Source: Kitasatospora cheerisanensis KCTC 2395 (lineage in GTDB: Bacteria; Actinomycetota; Actinomycetes; Streptomycetales; Streptomycetaceae). Taken from it: a DNA stretch of 64,000 nt. How positions within the stretch are numbered: position 1 is the first letter of the stretch; each line of letters opens with the position of its first letter. Below the pieces are notes generated by a model. That model saw only the letters and a program-made list of their open reading frames with translations. It was not told the origin of the DNA and did no database searches. Positions 27,646-37,462 of the stretch are shown piece after piece. The translations under genes and the position numbers were made by a program. Where the stretch lies: contig NZ_KK853997.1 of NCBI RefSeq assembly GCF_000696185.1, positions 2,561,926 to 2,625,925 of the forward strand, read 5' to 3'.

Positions 27646-27927
27646 ATGCCTCGCTACGACTTCCGCTGCCGCTCCTGCGGCGCCACGTTCGAACTGAGCC
27701 GCCCGATGGCCCGGGCCAACGATCCTGCCGTCTGCCCGCAGGGCCACCCCGACACGGTGAAGCTGCTGTCGACCGTCGCCGTCACCGGCGCGGCGGGCGC
27801 GGCCGCCCCCGCGCCGAGCGGCGGCGGGGGCGGCTGCTGCGGGGCGGCTGCTGCGGCTGACCGGCCGCGGGGTGACGGCACGTCCGAAGCAACGGTGCAC
27901 CGGAAAGTGACGGCGCGCCGGAAGTGA
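27646..27927 (+). CDS. FmdB family zinc-ribbon protein (C-terminus altered by probable missing base)
   Basis: The core is the FmdB zinc ribbon MPRYDFRCRSCGATFELSRP with a first CxxC pair (Cys8, Cys11) and a second Cys-x-x-Gly-His site (CPQGHPDTVKLL). As written the frame runs 93 residues. One extra G in the run at 27841-27844 would turn the tail into GGCCGGGCCG followed by TGA 27858-27860 (71 residues), the usual Gly/Cys end of this family. So the last 25 residues shown are probably artefactual. FmdB proteins are small regulators or zinc-binding factors; exact role unknown. Converges on the HAD gene. Confidence 0.8.
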   Translation: MPRYDFRCRSCGATFELSRPMARANDPAVCPQGHPDTVKLLSTVAVTGAAGAAAPAPSGGGGGCCGAAAAADRPRGDGTSEATVHRKVTARRK

Positions 27928-27934
27928 CGGTGCG

Positions 27935-28780
27935 TCAGCCGACGGCGGCCGTCACCGCGCCGGCCCGGACCCGGGCGAGCATCTGCCGGACGATCTCCTC
28001 GCCGGCCGCGACGCCGATCTCGGTGAGCGCGGTGACGCCGTCGGCGGCCCACCCGGTCTCGGCGAGTTCGCCGTGGCCGGGGCGCCAGCCGTGGTCGGCG
28101 GTGAGCAGGAGTTCCGCGTCGAGCAGGGAGTCGCCGGCGGCGAGGACCGTCTGCGCGCCGGTGCGGCGGCGGACCTCGGCGAGCGCGGCGCTCTTGGACA
28201 GCGGCGCGGGCACCGCGTAGACCTTGCGGCCCTGGAGGGAGACCGTCCAGCCGCGGTCGGCGCACCAGGCGGTGAGGTCGTCGATCCAGCCGGCGGGGAG
28301 CTCGGCGCGTTCGACCACCAGGTAGGCGAACAGGTCGTCGGCGACCCGCCGCTTGTGCGTCCACTCCGGGTCGGCGGCGATGGCGAGGTGTTCGACCACC
28401 TCCGGCAGGGGGGCGCTGGCGGCGTCCAGCCGGGTGCGGACCTCGCGCTGCCAGTCGGTGTCGGGCACGCCGTCGACCAGCAGGTGGCCGCCGTTGGAGC
28501 AGACCGCGTACGGGGGGAGCCAGCCGGGGGTGGGGCCGGGCAGGTTGATCCGCTCGTACTGGGTGCGGGTGCGGGTGGTGATCGGGACCACCGGGACCTG
28601 CTCGGCGAGTTCGGCGAGCAGTTCGGCGGCCTTCTCGGTCATGAAGGAGAGCGCCTTGCCGTCGTGCACCTCCACCGAGAGCAGTCGCGGGGCGAGCCGG
28701 TCGGGCACGTCCAGGGCGAGCGCGCGGTTGGAGTAGACGAGGGTGCGGTCGAGGTCGCTGGCGACCAGGAACTGCGGCAC
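27935..28780 (-). CDS. HAD superfamily hydrolase of the Ter biosynthetic module
   Basis: 281 residues from ATG 28780. Motif I is SDLDRTLVYS (nucleophile Asp9, Asp11), motif II around PITTRT, and motif IV AAGDSLLDAELL; the cap lies between (about 80-190), as in Cof-type or sucrose-phosphatase-like HADs. It follows StiP by 30 bp and PRTase-TRSP further upstream on the same strand, an order described computationally for Ter-linked operons where the HAD is predicted to dephosphorylate a nucleoside-like product. Substrate untested. Confidence 0.88.
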   Translation of the reverse strand: MPQFLVASDLDRTLVYSNRALALDVPDRLAPRLLSVEVHDGKALSFMTEKAAELLAELAEQVPVVPITTRTRTQYERINLPGPTPGWLPPYAVCSNGGHLLVDGVPDTDWQREVRTRLDAASAPLPEVVEHLAIAADPEWTHKRRVADDLFAYLVVERAELPAGWIDDLTAWCADRGWTVSLQGRKVYAVPAPLSKSAALAEVRRRTGAQTVLAAGDSLLDAELLLTADHGWRPGHGELAETGWAADGVTALTEIGVAAGEEIVRQMLARVRAGAVTAAVG

Positions 28781-28810
28781 GGGCGGGGTCTCCTTCGGTC
28801 GGGGGCAGGG

Positions 28811-29973
28811 TCAGGTGTGGACGGCGGTGCCGTCCGCACCGGTGGCGCCACGGGTGTAGCGCGGGTGGATCAGGCCGACGCAGCTGTAGGGCAGTTCGTC
28901 GACCTCTTCGACGGGGACGCCGCGCTGGGCGGCGAGCAGCCGGACGTGGTCGAGGTCGGCGCCGGTGCCGCGGCGGGCGAGGATCCGCCAGGGGACGCGG
29001 CGCAGCAGGACCCGGGTGGTCTCGCCGACGCCGGGCTTGACCAGGTTGACGCTGTCGATGCCGTACTCGGCGCTGATGCGTTCGACGGCCGCCCAGCCCT
29101 CCCAGGTGGGGGTGCGGTCGGCGGTGGCGAGGCGGGCGCTCTCGGCGGCGACGGCGTCGGCGACGGCGGGGAACGCGGCGGCGACGGTGTCGACGAACTG
29201 GGCGGAGACGTCGGCGCCGGCCAGCTGCCGGTAGTACTTGGCGCCGTGGAACTCGCCGGGCCCGGTCAGGTCGGCGCGCAGCACGGTGCGGGAGATCAGG
29301 CCGGAGACGGTGGAGTTGAGGCAGGCGGACGGGATCAGGAAGTCGTCGCGGGTGCCGTAGGTGCGCACGCAGCTGCCGGGGTCGGCGAGGACGGCGAGGC
29401 CGGGGTCGAAGCCGGTGCCGGCGAGTGCCTGGTCGAGTTCGCGGGTGATGGCGCCCTTGCCCGTCCAGCCGTCGACGAAGACGACGTCGGCGGGGCGGTG
29501 GTGGGCGGCGAGGTGCTGCAGGGCGACCCGGTCGATGCCGCGGCCGCGGACGATGGAGACGGTGTAGTGCGGCACGTCGAGGCCGTGGGCGTGGGCCAGC
29601 CAGCGGCGGATCAGCACGCCGACGGGCGTGCCGGCCCGGGCCAGCGAGGCGAGCACCAGGTGCGGTCCGCGTTCGCGCAGCAGCGTCTCGGCGACGGCGC
29701 CGACGGCGGTGGCGAGGCGGGTCGCGGAGGCGTCCAGCGCGGTGTGGAACAGCTGCTGGTACTCGGCGCTGGGCTGGTACTCGACGGGCAGCGATTCGGC
29801 GTAGTGGGCGCCGCCGGACTGCACGGCCTCCTCGCGTTCCTCGGTGGGCGCTTCGAGGTGGACGTCGGAGAGGTCCTTGAGCAGCCAGGTGACGTCCGCG
29901 GCCGGGTAGCTGGAGAAGGCCGGCCCGTGCAGCGGGCGGGCGGTGGGCGGGGACGGGCGGTGTGTGGGGTCAT
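28811..29973 (-). CDS. StiP family protein (PRTase-like plus PELOTA RNA-binding domain), N-terminal frameshift
   Basis: About 387 residues. The main frame has the PRTase-related StiP N-terminal domain (FSSYPAADVTWLLKDLSDVH, VLASLARAGTPVGVLIRRWL, VVFVDGWTGKGAITRELDQA) and a C-terminal PELOTA-like domain (about 320-387: LLAAQRGVPVEEVDELPYSC). The only good start, ATG 29973 with GAAGG upstream, is in a neighbouring frame; one base added in the C-rich run 29920-29960 joins MTPHTARP to ARPLHGPAFSSY. The annotation 'cysteine protease StiP' is historical; the domains suggest a role in transfer or recognition of a nucleobase/RNA-like molecule. Between PRTase-TRSP and HAD genes. Confidence 0.85.
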
Positions 29974-30033
29974 GCCGGGCCTTCGGTGGGGTGCGCAGGG
30001 GTGATGCTCGGTCAGCGGGTGGTCGGCGGGGCG

Positions 30034-31344
30034 TCAGGCGGGTGGCGCGGGGCGGTACGACGGGAGAACGGCGAGCACCACGTGGTCGGTGGTGGTGCGC
30101 AGGCGGGGCAGCAGGGCGTCGGGGCCGTGGTGCAGGGCGGGGGTGTCGGCGGGGTCGTCGACGACCAGGACGACGGTGTCGAAGCGGCGGGCCGGGTCGC
30201 TGCCGGGGGCGACGTTGTAGGCGTAGCGCTCGGTGGAGTCGTCGCCGGCCGGGTCGTCGTGGGCGGTGAAGGCGAGCCGGGTGCGGATCGCGTAGCCGGG
30301 GTGGTCGTGGGCGAACACCGGGGAGCGGGTGGTGGTGGAGAACCGCACCTCGGCATCCGGCAGTCGGCGTTGCAGCGCCTCGGCGAGCCGCAGCGGGGCG
30401 TACATCAGCTCCTCGCAGCCGAGCACCAGGACGCGGCGGGGTTCGGGGCCGACGGCGGCGGCGAGGGCGGCGCCGAGGGCCGGGAGCGCCTCGTCGAGGC
30501 GGCGGCGGTGGGCGGGCGTGAAGCCGTGCCGGCCGCCGTCGGGCAGGCCCTCGGGCCAGGGCAGCCGCAGCCGCGTCAGTTCGCCCTGCGGGCCGGCGGG
30601 TCGGGGCTGGTCGGGGGCGGCGTCGATGAGGGCGCGGGCGCGGTCCAGCACGTCCTCCGGGAGGTGGACGCCGCCGCCGGCGGTGGCCACCAGGTCGACG
30701 CGGGCGCCGAGTTCGGCCGCGGCCTCGTGCAGGCGGGCGCGGTCGGCGGGGGTGCGCAGGTCGACCAGGGCGACCACCACGTACCGCTCGCGGGGGTGGG
30801 CGGCGTGCAGGGCGCGGACGGTGTTGAGGACGGTGGTGCCGGTGGAGAACTCGTCGTCGACCAGCACCAGGGGGCCGTCGCCGGCGAGCAGGGCCGGGTC
30901 CTCGGGGAGCAGCAGGTGGCTGGTGGCGTGCGAGTGCTCCTCCTCGAAGCCGCCGAGCGGGGCGAGGCCGGGCACGGGGCGGCGGGTGGAGTGCAGGTAG
31001 GGCGCGTCGAGGCCGTCGGCGACGCTGTGGCCGAGGGCGGTGGCGGTCTCCGCGTAGCCGAGGACCACGGCGCGCGCGGTGTCGGCGGGGCCGAGCAGTT
31101 CGGCGACCCGGCGGCCGAGTTCGAGGCCGGCGCCGTGCACCACCTCGGGCCGCTGCGGGACGTGCTTGCCCAGCACCTGGGAGACCAGCAGGTGGGCGCG
31201 CTTGGGGTTGACGCGCAGCGCGAGGCCGATCAGCGCGGTGAGCTCGGGCCCGCCGCTCAGGCGCAGGCCGAGGCGGTCGGTGACCCACTGGCCGGTCCAG
31301 GGCTCGGCCCCGACCGGCCCGGGGGCGGTGGTGTCGGCGGTCAT
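30034..31344 (-). CDS. Phosphoribosyltransferase with TRSP domain
   Basis: 436 residues from ATG 31344, AGGAG five bases upstream. The N-terminal half is a PRTase_2 domain with the PRPP loop VLVDDEFSTGTTVLN (about 182-196) and an atypical recognition loop. The C-terminal half carries the family-naming motif TRSP in FSTTTRSPVFAHDHPGYAIR and VLVVDDPADTP. It should attach a ribose-phosphate to a base or similar acceptor. Follows the aldolase gene and is 60 bp ahead of StiP, forming the core of the Ter-linked biosynthetic operon. Acceptor unknown. Confidence 0.9.
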   Translation of the reverse strand: MTADTTAPGPVGAEPWTGQWVTDRLGLRLSGGPELTALIGLALRVNPKRAHLLVSQVLGKHVPQRPEVVHGAGLELGRRVAELLGPADTARAVVLGYAETATALGHSVADGLDAPYLHSTRRPVPGLAPLGGFEEEHSHATSHLLLPEDPALLAGDGPLVLVDDEFSTGTTVLNTVRALHAAHPRERYVVVALVDLRTPADRARLHEAAAELGARVDLVATAGGGVHLPEDVLDRARALIDAAPDQPRPAGPQGELTRLRLPWPEGLPDGGRHGFTPAHRRRLDEALPALGAALAAAVGPEPRRVLVLGCEELMYAPLRLAEALQRRLPDAEVRFSTTTRSPVFAHDHPGYAIRTRLAFTAHDDPAGDDSTERYAYNVAPGSDPARRFDTVVLVVDDPADTPALHHGPDALLPRLRTTTDHVVLAVLPSYRPAPPA

Positions 31345-31598
31345 CGGGGCTCCTCTCATCACGACGACGGGCGGCGCGGGTGGTGTGCGTGGTGCGGATG
31401 GTGCTGGTGGTGCCTGGTAGGACGCACGGGTGCGCGTCCGGGTTCGAGCGTACGGGGCGGGCCGGGGCCCGCGGATCGGCCGTCCGGCGAGGTCTCCCGC
31501 ACCGTTCGGCGAGGTTCCGCGCGCCGTTCGGTGCGGGTCGGCCCGCCGCCCGGTGGAGGCGAGGGTCGTCCGATCGGCCGACGGGGGCTGACGCCCCG

Positions 31599-32774
31599 TC
31601 AGGCGACGCAGGCGGAGAGCAGTTCGGCGAAGGACACCTCGGCGCGGGCGACGCCGAACACCTCGGCGCGCAGCAGCACCCGCTCGGCCCAGGCCCGGTG
31701 CGGCTTGGCCTCGTTCATCTTGTTGGTGTACGCGGAGCGGCTGACCCCGCCGCCGCCGCGGTGCTGCTGGAGGATGTCGCGGGCGTCGCACAGCTCCTCG
31801 TGGGTGACCACGGACAGCGCGTGCACGGCGGCGACGTGGCTGGGGTGGATGCAGGTCTTGCCGAGCAGGCCGTTGGCGCGGTCGAGTTCGATCTCGCGGA
31901 TCAGCCCGTCCAGGTCGTGCTCGATCAGCCGCTGCCGGACCCGGTCGGCGGGCGGGGTGGCCTCGGCGAACGGGGTGCGGCGCAGCTGCGGCTTGAACAT
32001 CCGCTCCTGGAGCGGGAAGTACTCCCAGACCGGCCCGGTGACGGTGAACCCGGTGCCGTCGGCGCGGCCCAGCACGTTGACCACGTCGCCGATCACCTGC
32101 GCGACCAGCGCCACGTCGTACGCGGTCAGGTCGGGCGAGCGGCGCAGCCCGTACGCGGAGCACAGGTCGGTGACGCCGAGCCGGACGGCGAGGACCCGTG
32201 CGCGGTGCTTGTCGAGCAGGCGGGCGATGCCGAAGAGCTGCTCGCGGCGGCTCTCCAGGTGGGCGAGTTCGGGCGATTCCAGCACCGGCATGACGAACAG
32301 CCGCTGCCCGCCCGCCTCTTCGGCCTCGGCCAGCGCCTCCAGGAAGGGCTGGCCGCTGTCCTCGGTGAACTTGGGCACCACGAAGCCGCTGAGCAGCCGC
32401 AGCGCGGGGCCGAGCCGCCGGGCCAGGTCGGTGATCTGCTCGGCGGCCCGGACCCGGACGAACAGCAGCGGCAGGTCCGGGCCGTCGGCGGAGTCCGCGG
32501 CGAGTCCGGCGAGTTGGGCGACCAGGTTGTGCTCGGCGTCGGTGACCTCGTGGTCGGCGATCGCGTCCTCCAGGCACAGCACCATGGAGACGACGCCGCG
32601 GGCGGCCTGCTTGCGGATGTCGCCGGCCAGGGTGGGGCGGGTCGCGGGGCTGTAGAGCGTGGCGCCGAGCGCGGTGGCCAGGACGTCCGCCGGGCTGTCC
32701 CGGTCGAAGGCGGCGGGCTGCTCGTGAAAGAGCCGGCTGCGGACGTCGTCCGCGAGATGCCCGAAGTGGCGCAA
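31599..32774 (-). CDS. HpcH/HpaI aldolase/citrate lyase family protein
   Basis: 391 residues. I choose TTG 32774 because GGGAGAG lies five bases upstream and the protein then begins [16 protein letters not shown], the family opening; ATGs further out give long unsupported tails. Features of the citrate-lyase-beta TIM barrel: [20 protein letters not shown] (metal/substrate Glu-Asp), [19 protein letters not shown] and KTCIHPSH. Divergent from the TerD gene at 33116, and upstream of PRTase-TRSP on the same strand (254 bp gap). Predicted to make or break a C-C bond in the Ter-linked metabolite. Confidence 0.9.
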   Translation of the reverse strand: MRHFGHLADDVRSRLFHEQPAAFDRDSPADVLATALGATLYSPATRPTLAGDIRKQAARGVVSMVLCLEDAIADHEVTDAEHNLVAQLAGLAADSADGPDLPLLFVRVRAAEQITDLARRLGPALRLLSGFVVPKFTEDSGQPFLEALAEAEEAGGQRLFVMPVLESPELAHLESRREQLFGIARLLDKHRARVLAVRLGVTDLCSAYGLRRSPDLTAYDVALVAQVIGDVVNVLGRADGTGFTVTGPVWEYFPLQERMFKPQLRRTPFAEATPPADRVRQRLIEHDLDGLIREIELDRANGLLGKTCIHPSHVAAVHALSVVTHEELCDARDILQQHRGGGGVSRSAYTNKMNEAKPHRAWAERVLLRAEVFGVARAEVSFAELLSACVA

Positions 32775-33115
32775 AGTGCTCTCCCGCTGTGGTCTGTCGG
32801 GGCCCCGTTCGGGGGCCTGGAACGGCTGACGCCTCGACACATGGACGGTTGGCGCGGCCGGATAGTTCGCCGGTGCGCGGTCGCCGCGGTGGGGTGCGGG
32901 GGCAGCGGGCCGCCGGCCGCCCATCGTACGACCGGACGAGGCCGGCAGGGCCGTTCGAAACATCGAATTCTCGCAAGCTTGTCGGCGCCGTCATCCGCTG
33001 CCGCCGCCGGCACCCTCCCGCGGCGCCGCGGGCGGCCTCCCGTCCCGCCGCGGGGCTCGCCGATGCCGCGCCCCGCGTTGTCCCGGGCCCCCGGCAGGCG
33101 GCAGGATGGTGCGTT
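32775..33115. other. Intergenic region between aldolase and TerD genes
   Basis: 341 bp, very GC-rich towards 33000-33100, between divergent starts, so it should hold promoters for both arms of the Ter island. I see no open frame with a ribosome site and no convincing palindrome. Confidence 0.5.
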
Positions 33116-34160
33116 ATGACGCACGTGATGGCGAAGGGCGCCAATATCCCGCTGACGGCCAACGCCGTCCGTGCCGTCCTGCGTTGGACGGACACCCCGG
33201 GCATCCCGGACGTGGACGCCTCGGCCCTGCTGCTGGCCGGCGACGGCAGGGTGCGCGACGACTCGGACTTCGTGTTCTACAACCAGCCCCGGCACCCGTC
33301 CGGCCTGGTCCGCCACCTGCCCAAGCAGGCCGCGGACGGCTGGATCTGGGACGCGGTGGAGATCGACCTGGCGAAGCTGTCGGTCGGGGTGGACCGGGTG
33401 GTGCTGGCCGGCTCCGCCGAGGGCGGCGCGTTCCCGGCGGTGCCCGGCCTGCGGGTGCTGCTGTTCGACGCCGGCGCGCCCGAAGGGACGCCGGCACTGG
33501 CCGAGTTCGCCGTGGACGAGCACGAGCAGGTGACGGCGCTGGTCGCGGCCGAGCTGTACCGGCGCGCGGGCGGCTGGAAGTTCCGCGCCGTCGGCCAGGG
33601 GTACGTGGACGGGCTGATCGCGCTGGCCACCGACTTCGGCATCACCGTGGAGGACTCCGCCGGCGACGGCGGCGCCCCGCTGGCCGCCGATCCGCGGCTG
33701 CCCGGTCCGGCGCCCGCCGCCGCGCCGGCCGCCGCCCGCCCGCGCCGCTCCCGGCGGACGAGGACGACTGGACGCTCGCCCCGGCCCGGCCCGCCGCGGC
33801 CCCCGCGCCCGTCGCCGCCGCGCCCGCGGAGCCGGCCGCCGCGCCGCCCGCGCCGATCGCTCCCCGCCGCCGCCCGCGCTGCCGCCGACCGTGCACCACA
33901 CCGCGCAGGCGGCCCCGCCGGCCGCCGGGTACGGCTACCCGCCGCCGCAGCCCCAGCCGCAGGGTTACGGCTACCCGCCGCCCCAGCCGGCCCCGGGCGG
34001 GTACGGCTACCCGCAGCCGCAGGCCGCGGGCTACGGGTATCCGCAGCAACCCCCGGCCCAGCCGCAGCCGTTGCCGCAGCAGCCGGCGCCGCCGCAGCCC
34101 CAGCAGCCGGGCGTGCCGTTCGCGCTGCCGCCGCAGGGCCCGCAGTTCCAGCCGCGCTGA
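33116..34160 (+). CDS. TerD family protein with Gly-Tyr-Pro-rich tail (two frameshifts)
   Basis: TerD domain (about 1-195: [62 protein letters not shown]), which binds calcium through acidic clusters in known members. It then passes through Pro/Ala-rich sequence in a second frame ([20 protein letters not shown]) to a third frame with [20 protein letters not shown] units up to GPQFQPR. One base is missing near 33745-33762 and one near 33860-33890. Adding both gives 348 residues. ATG 33116 or 33128 can start it. Divergent from the aldolase gene. The acidic calcium cluster of typical TerD is reduced in this copy. Confidence 0.85.
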
Positions 34161-34173
34161 GCCGGGCCGGCCG

Positions 34174-34920
34174 TCACTGGCCGGCCGGCTCCGAGGGCGT
34201 CTTGTAGCCGCGCTCCCACTGCATGCCGAAGCCGTAGAGCCGGTCCAGGTCGGACTGGAAGCCGTGCACGTACCGCACTTCGCGGCGGATGGTCAGCTTG
34301 CCCTCGCCGTCGTTCTCGATCAGCACCACGGCGCACGAGCGGGCCGCGGCGGCCCGCTCGTCCAGCTTGATCTCGATCCGCGGGCCGCTCTGCGGGACGA
34401 TGGTGACCACCGCCTGGGTGCGGTCGAACGCCGGGGTGTCGTCGTAGATGTAGACGAACACCAGCAGCCGCTTGAACTGGTCCTTCTTCTCCAGGTTGAT
34501 GTGCATCGTCTCGCCGGAGGGCGCGCCTGACACGTCGTCACCGGAGAGCTTGATGTACGGCGGCTTGTTCAGGTCCCCGAACAGCCGGCCCAGCGGCTGC
34601 ACCACGCCCCGGGTGCCGTCGGCGAGTTCGTACAGGCAGGCCAGGTCGAGGTCGACGCCGACCGGGGCGTCGCCGGCGGTGGCGGGCGCCAGCGGCCGCA
34701 GGATCCGCGGGTCGAAGAACCGGCGCAGCGCCCCGGCCGCGGTGGGCCGTTCGGCGCCCCGGGTCGACCAGTGCAGGTTGATGTACAGGTAGCCGGTGGT
34801 CGCGGCGGAGCCCGTGATGGCGTGCTGCGGCTGGGACTTGGTCAGCGTGATCTTGAACTGCCCGCCGGTGTCGAAGCTGTTGCTGCGGTCCCCTTTCAGG
34901 AACTCCCACACCGAAACCAT
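34174..34920 (-). CDS. TerD-domain protein, variant
   Basis: 248 residues from ATG 34920 with GGAGG upstream. Opening [20 protein letters not shown] differs from short TerD proteins; [48 protein letters not shown] and [20 protein letters not shown] mark the TerD fold with a larger insert. Tail-to-tail with the GYGYP TerD gene (13 bp). Likely a membrane-surface or scaffold partner in the Ter system; calcium-binding residues (D-L-D-L, GDDVSG) are partly kept. Exact role unknown. Confidence 0.85.
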   Translation of the reverse strand: MVSVWEFLKGDRSNSFDTGGQFKITLTKSQPQHAITGSAATTGYLYINLHWSTRGAERPTAAGALRRFFDPRILRPLAPATAGDAPVGVDLDLACLYELADGTRGVVQPLGRLFGDLNKPPYIKLSGDDVSGAPSGETMHINLEKKDQFKRLLVFVYIYDDTPAFDRTQAVVTIVPQSGPRIEIKLDERAAAARSCAVVLIENDGEGKLTIRREVRYVHGFQSDLDRLYGFGMQWERGYKTPSEPAGQ

Positions 34921-35155
34921 CGTGTCCTCCCCCAGCACCGGTACTGTTCTCGACCTCTCCATACCCATCCGCGGGCCCCTGAGTCAACGTCAACCCGCCG
35001 GTGTGGCCCGCTGGCAGAGGGTTCGTCACTCCCGTACGATGCCTGCCCCCCGGACGCGATATCGTCTCTCCGCACAGGTGTCCCGTGCGTTGTCCCGTGC
35101 GTCACGTCACCTCCAACTTCCCCCTGCCCTGCGGAAAGCCGAGGCCCTCCCCGCG

Positions 35156-36253
35156 ATGAACCTCTCCTCCATACAGTTGGTCTGGGCCGTGGTCGGCGGT
35201 GCAGCCCTGCTGTTCACCGCCATCCTGGTGGCCTTCCTGCGCTTCAAGAACAACAAGCCCGAAGAGTCCGGCGACTCCTGGGAGCGCAGCGAGGAGCGCC
35301 GCCGCCGCAAGGAGGCCGTCTACGGCGGTGCCTCGTACGTCCTGCTGTTCTGCTGCGCCGGTGTCGCCGCCGCGCTGTCGTTCCACGGCCTGGTCGGCTT
35401 CGGCCAGCAGAACCTGAACCTGTCCGGCGGCTGGGAGTACCTGGTCCCGTTCGGCCTGGACGGCGCGGCCATGTTCTGCTCGGTGCTCGCCGTCCGCGAG
35501 GCCAGCCACGGTGACGCGGCGCTCGGCTCCCGCATGCTGGTGTGGCTGTTCGCCATCGCCTCGGCCTGGTTCAACTGGGTGCACGCGCCGCGCGGCGGTG
35601 CGCACGACGGCGCCCCGCAGTTCTTCGCCGGCATGTCGATCTCGGCGGCCGTGCTGTTCGACCGCGCGCTGAAGCAGACCCGCCGCGCCGCGCTGCGCGA
35701 GCAGGGCCTGGTGCCGCGCCCGCTGCCGCAGATCCGCGTGGTCCGCTGGCTGCGCGCCCCCCGCGAGACCTACGCCGCCTGGTCGCTGATGCTGCTGGAG
35801 AACGTCCGCAGCCTGGACGAGGCCGTCGAGGAGGTCCGCGAGGAGCGCCAGGCGAAGCTGGACGCCAAGGTCCGCGCCCGCAGCGCCGACCGCCGCGAGC
35901 GGGCCGAGCTGAAGGCGATCTCCCGGCAGAACGGCGTGCTGGCCCGGGCCCGGCACGCCCGCCAGGTGCCGGCGCTGGCCGCCGCGGGCGACTCCCCGTC
36001 GTCCGCTACGGAGCCTGCCCTAGCCGCCGAGGAACCCGCCCTCGACCCGAGCGGCCCGTCCGCCCTGGAGCCCGCCGCCCTGAACGCCGGCCGCCGCCCC
36101 CGCGCCGCCGTCGAGTCGACCCCCAGCAGCACGAGCAGCAGCAGCTCGTACTCGTCCAGCATCGACCTGACGATGGACGAGGACACCCTGTCGATGCCGA
36201 AGCTGGACTCGCTGGAGCGCAAGCTCCGCGCGATCGAGCAGCAGCTCGGCTGA
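35156..36253 (+). CDS. DUF2637 membrane protein with Ser-rich tail
   Basis: 365 residues. Helices: QLVWAVVGGAALLFTAILVA, YVLLFCCAGVAAALSFHGLV, YLVPFGLDGAAMFCSVLAVR and MLVWLFAIASAWFNWVHAPR, with the DUF2637 core between. After the membrane part is a long cytoplasmic coiled segment (EEVREERQAKLDAKVRARSA) and a Ser-rich tail ending in a short helix (LDSLERKLRAIEQQLG). DUF2637 relates to the Spd proteins of actinomycete plasmids, but no transfer genes are here. It lies inside the Ter island; I recall the same neighbour in S. coelicolor. ATG 35156 follows GAGG at about 11 bases. Confidence 0.85.
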   Translation: MNLSSIQLVWAVVGGAALLFTAILVAFLRFKNNKPEESGDSWERSEERRRRKEAVYGGASYVLLFCCAGVAAALSFHGLVGFGQQNLNLSGGWEYLVPFGLDGAAMFCSVLAVREASHGDAALGSRMLVWLFAIASAWFNWVHAPRGGAHDGAPQFFAGMSISAAVLFDRALKQTRRAALREQGLVPRPLPQIRVVRWLRAPRETYAAWSLMLLENVRSLDEAVEEVREERQAKLDAKVRARSADRRERAELKAISRQNGVLARARHARQVPALAAAGDSPSSATEPALAAEEPALDPSGPSALEPAALNAGRRPRAAVESTPSSTSSSSSYSSSIDLTMDEDTLSMPKLDSLERKLRAIEQQLG

Positions 36254-36260
36254 CGCCCGC

Positions 36261-36309
36261 CACGACGAGAGCCGCCCACCGGGGACTTCCCGGTGGGCGG
36301 CTCTCGTCG
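36261..36309. terminator. Bidirectional terminator, 22-bp stem
   Basis: Perfect arms 36261-36282 and 36288-36309, loop GACTT, between the converging DUF2637 and TerC-like genes. Confidence 0.9.
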
Positions 36310-36328
36310 TGCGGGGCGCGGGAGCCGG

Positions 36329-37414
36329 CTAGCTCTCGGTCGCCGCACCCTCCAGCGCCTGTTCGCGCTTGTTGCGGACCATCGAGGAGGCCAGCGCGGC
36401 GCCGATGAAGGCGACGCCGATCAGGCCGGTGACGATCTCCGGGATGTGGAACTTGATCGAGGCGAGCAGGATCAGCGCCAGCGCGCCGATCGCGTAGTGC
36501 GCGCCGTGCTCCAGGTACACGTAGTCGTCCAGGGTGCCCTTGCGGACCAGGAAGACGGTCAGCGACCGGATGTACATCGCGCCGATGCCGAGGCCCAGGG
36601 TGATCTGGAAGATGTCCTGCGAGATGGCGAACGCGCCGACCACGCCGTCGAAGGAGAACGACGCGTCCAGGACCTCCAGGTAGAGGAACAGGAAGAACGC
36701 CGCCTTGCCGCCGACCTGGACGATCGACTTGCCCTTGCGCTCGGCCTCGTGCTCGGCCTCCTCCTGCTCCTCCAGGCCGGACTCGAACACCCCGGACAGG
36801 CCGTTGACGGCGAGGTAGGTGGCGAGGCCGCAGACACCGGCGAGCAGGACCGTTTCGGCGCGGTCACCCGCGAAGAACCGGGACGACAGGGCCAGCACCA
36901 CCAGCGCGATGACCGAGGAGAGGGCGTCCAGCCGGCCGATCTTCTCCAGCGGCTTCTCCAGCCAGCGCAGCCAGTTGAACTCCTTCTCCTCCAGGATGAA
37001 GTCGAGGAAGATCATCAGCAGGAAGATGCCACCGAACGCGGCGATCGCCGGGTTGGCCGCCTCCAGGTACTGCGCGTAGGTGTGGCCGTCGTGGGTCTTG
37101 CTGGAGTCCAGCGCCAGCTGGACCACGGTCGACGGGTTGAGGTGCGCCGTCAGCGCCACCACCAGCAGCGGGAAGACCAGCCGCATGCCGAAGACCGCGA
37201 TCAGCACGCCGACCGTCAGGAAGATCTTCTGCCAGAACGGGTTCATCCGCTTGAGGACGGTGGCGTTGACGACGGCGTTGTCGAAGGACAGGGAGATCTC
37301 GAGGATCGAGAGGATCAGGACGACGCCGAATCCTTCGGCCCCCCAGATCAGGCCGGCGGCGATCAGGCCGGCGATCGTGATGGCGAAGGACCATCCGAAC
37401 GTACGGAGGAACAC
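36329..37414 (-). CDS. DUF475 (TerC-like) integral membrane protein
   Basis: 361 residues, about nine helices. TerC-type acidic helices LSILEISLSFDNAVVNATVL and YLEVLDASFSFDGVVGAFAI hold the conserved (E/D)xxxSxDN/DG motifs for a metal ion in the membrane; a charged cytoplasmic loop EEQEEAEHEAERKGKS lies between. Length and layout fit DUF475 rather than short TerC. GTG 37414 has AAAGG 11 bases upstream. It shares direction with the TerD gene at 37463-38038 (48 bp gap), so they form one unit; TerC proteins work with TerD in metal and stress responses. Confidence 0.9.
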   Translation of the reverse strand: MFLRTFGWSFAITIAGLIAAGLIWGAEGFGVVLILSILEISLSFDNAVVNATVLKRMNPFWQKIFLTVGVLIAVFGMRLVFPLLVVALTAHLNPSTVVQLALDSSKTHDGHTYAQYLEAANPAIAAFGGIFLLMIFLDFILEEKEFNWLRWLEKPLEKIGRLDALSSVIALVVLALSSRFFAGDRAETVLLAGVCGLATYLAVNGLSGVFESGLEEQEEAEHEAERKGKSIVQVGGKAAFFLFLYLEVLDASFSFDGVVGAFAISQDIFQITLGLGIGAMYIRSLTVFLVRKGTLDDYVYLEHGAHYAIGALALILLASIKFHIPEIVTGLIGVAFIGAALASSMVRNKREQALEGAATES

Positions 37415-37462
37415 GGGGTCAGTTACCTTTCTGACTACCGGAATTGACCGATTCCGGGGTGC

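Noticed and set aside
28073..30004. 643-codon plus-strand frame over HAD and StiP
   Set aside because: Gly/Val/Ala/Asp-rich composition typical of reverse reading of real genes; the minus-strand products have full motifs.
37415..37462. Riboswitch in front of the DUF475/TerC-like gene (yybP-ykoY type)
   Set aside because: Only 48 bp separate it from the TerD gene, too short for that riboswitch, and no paired elements were seen.
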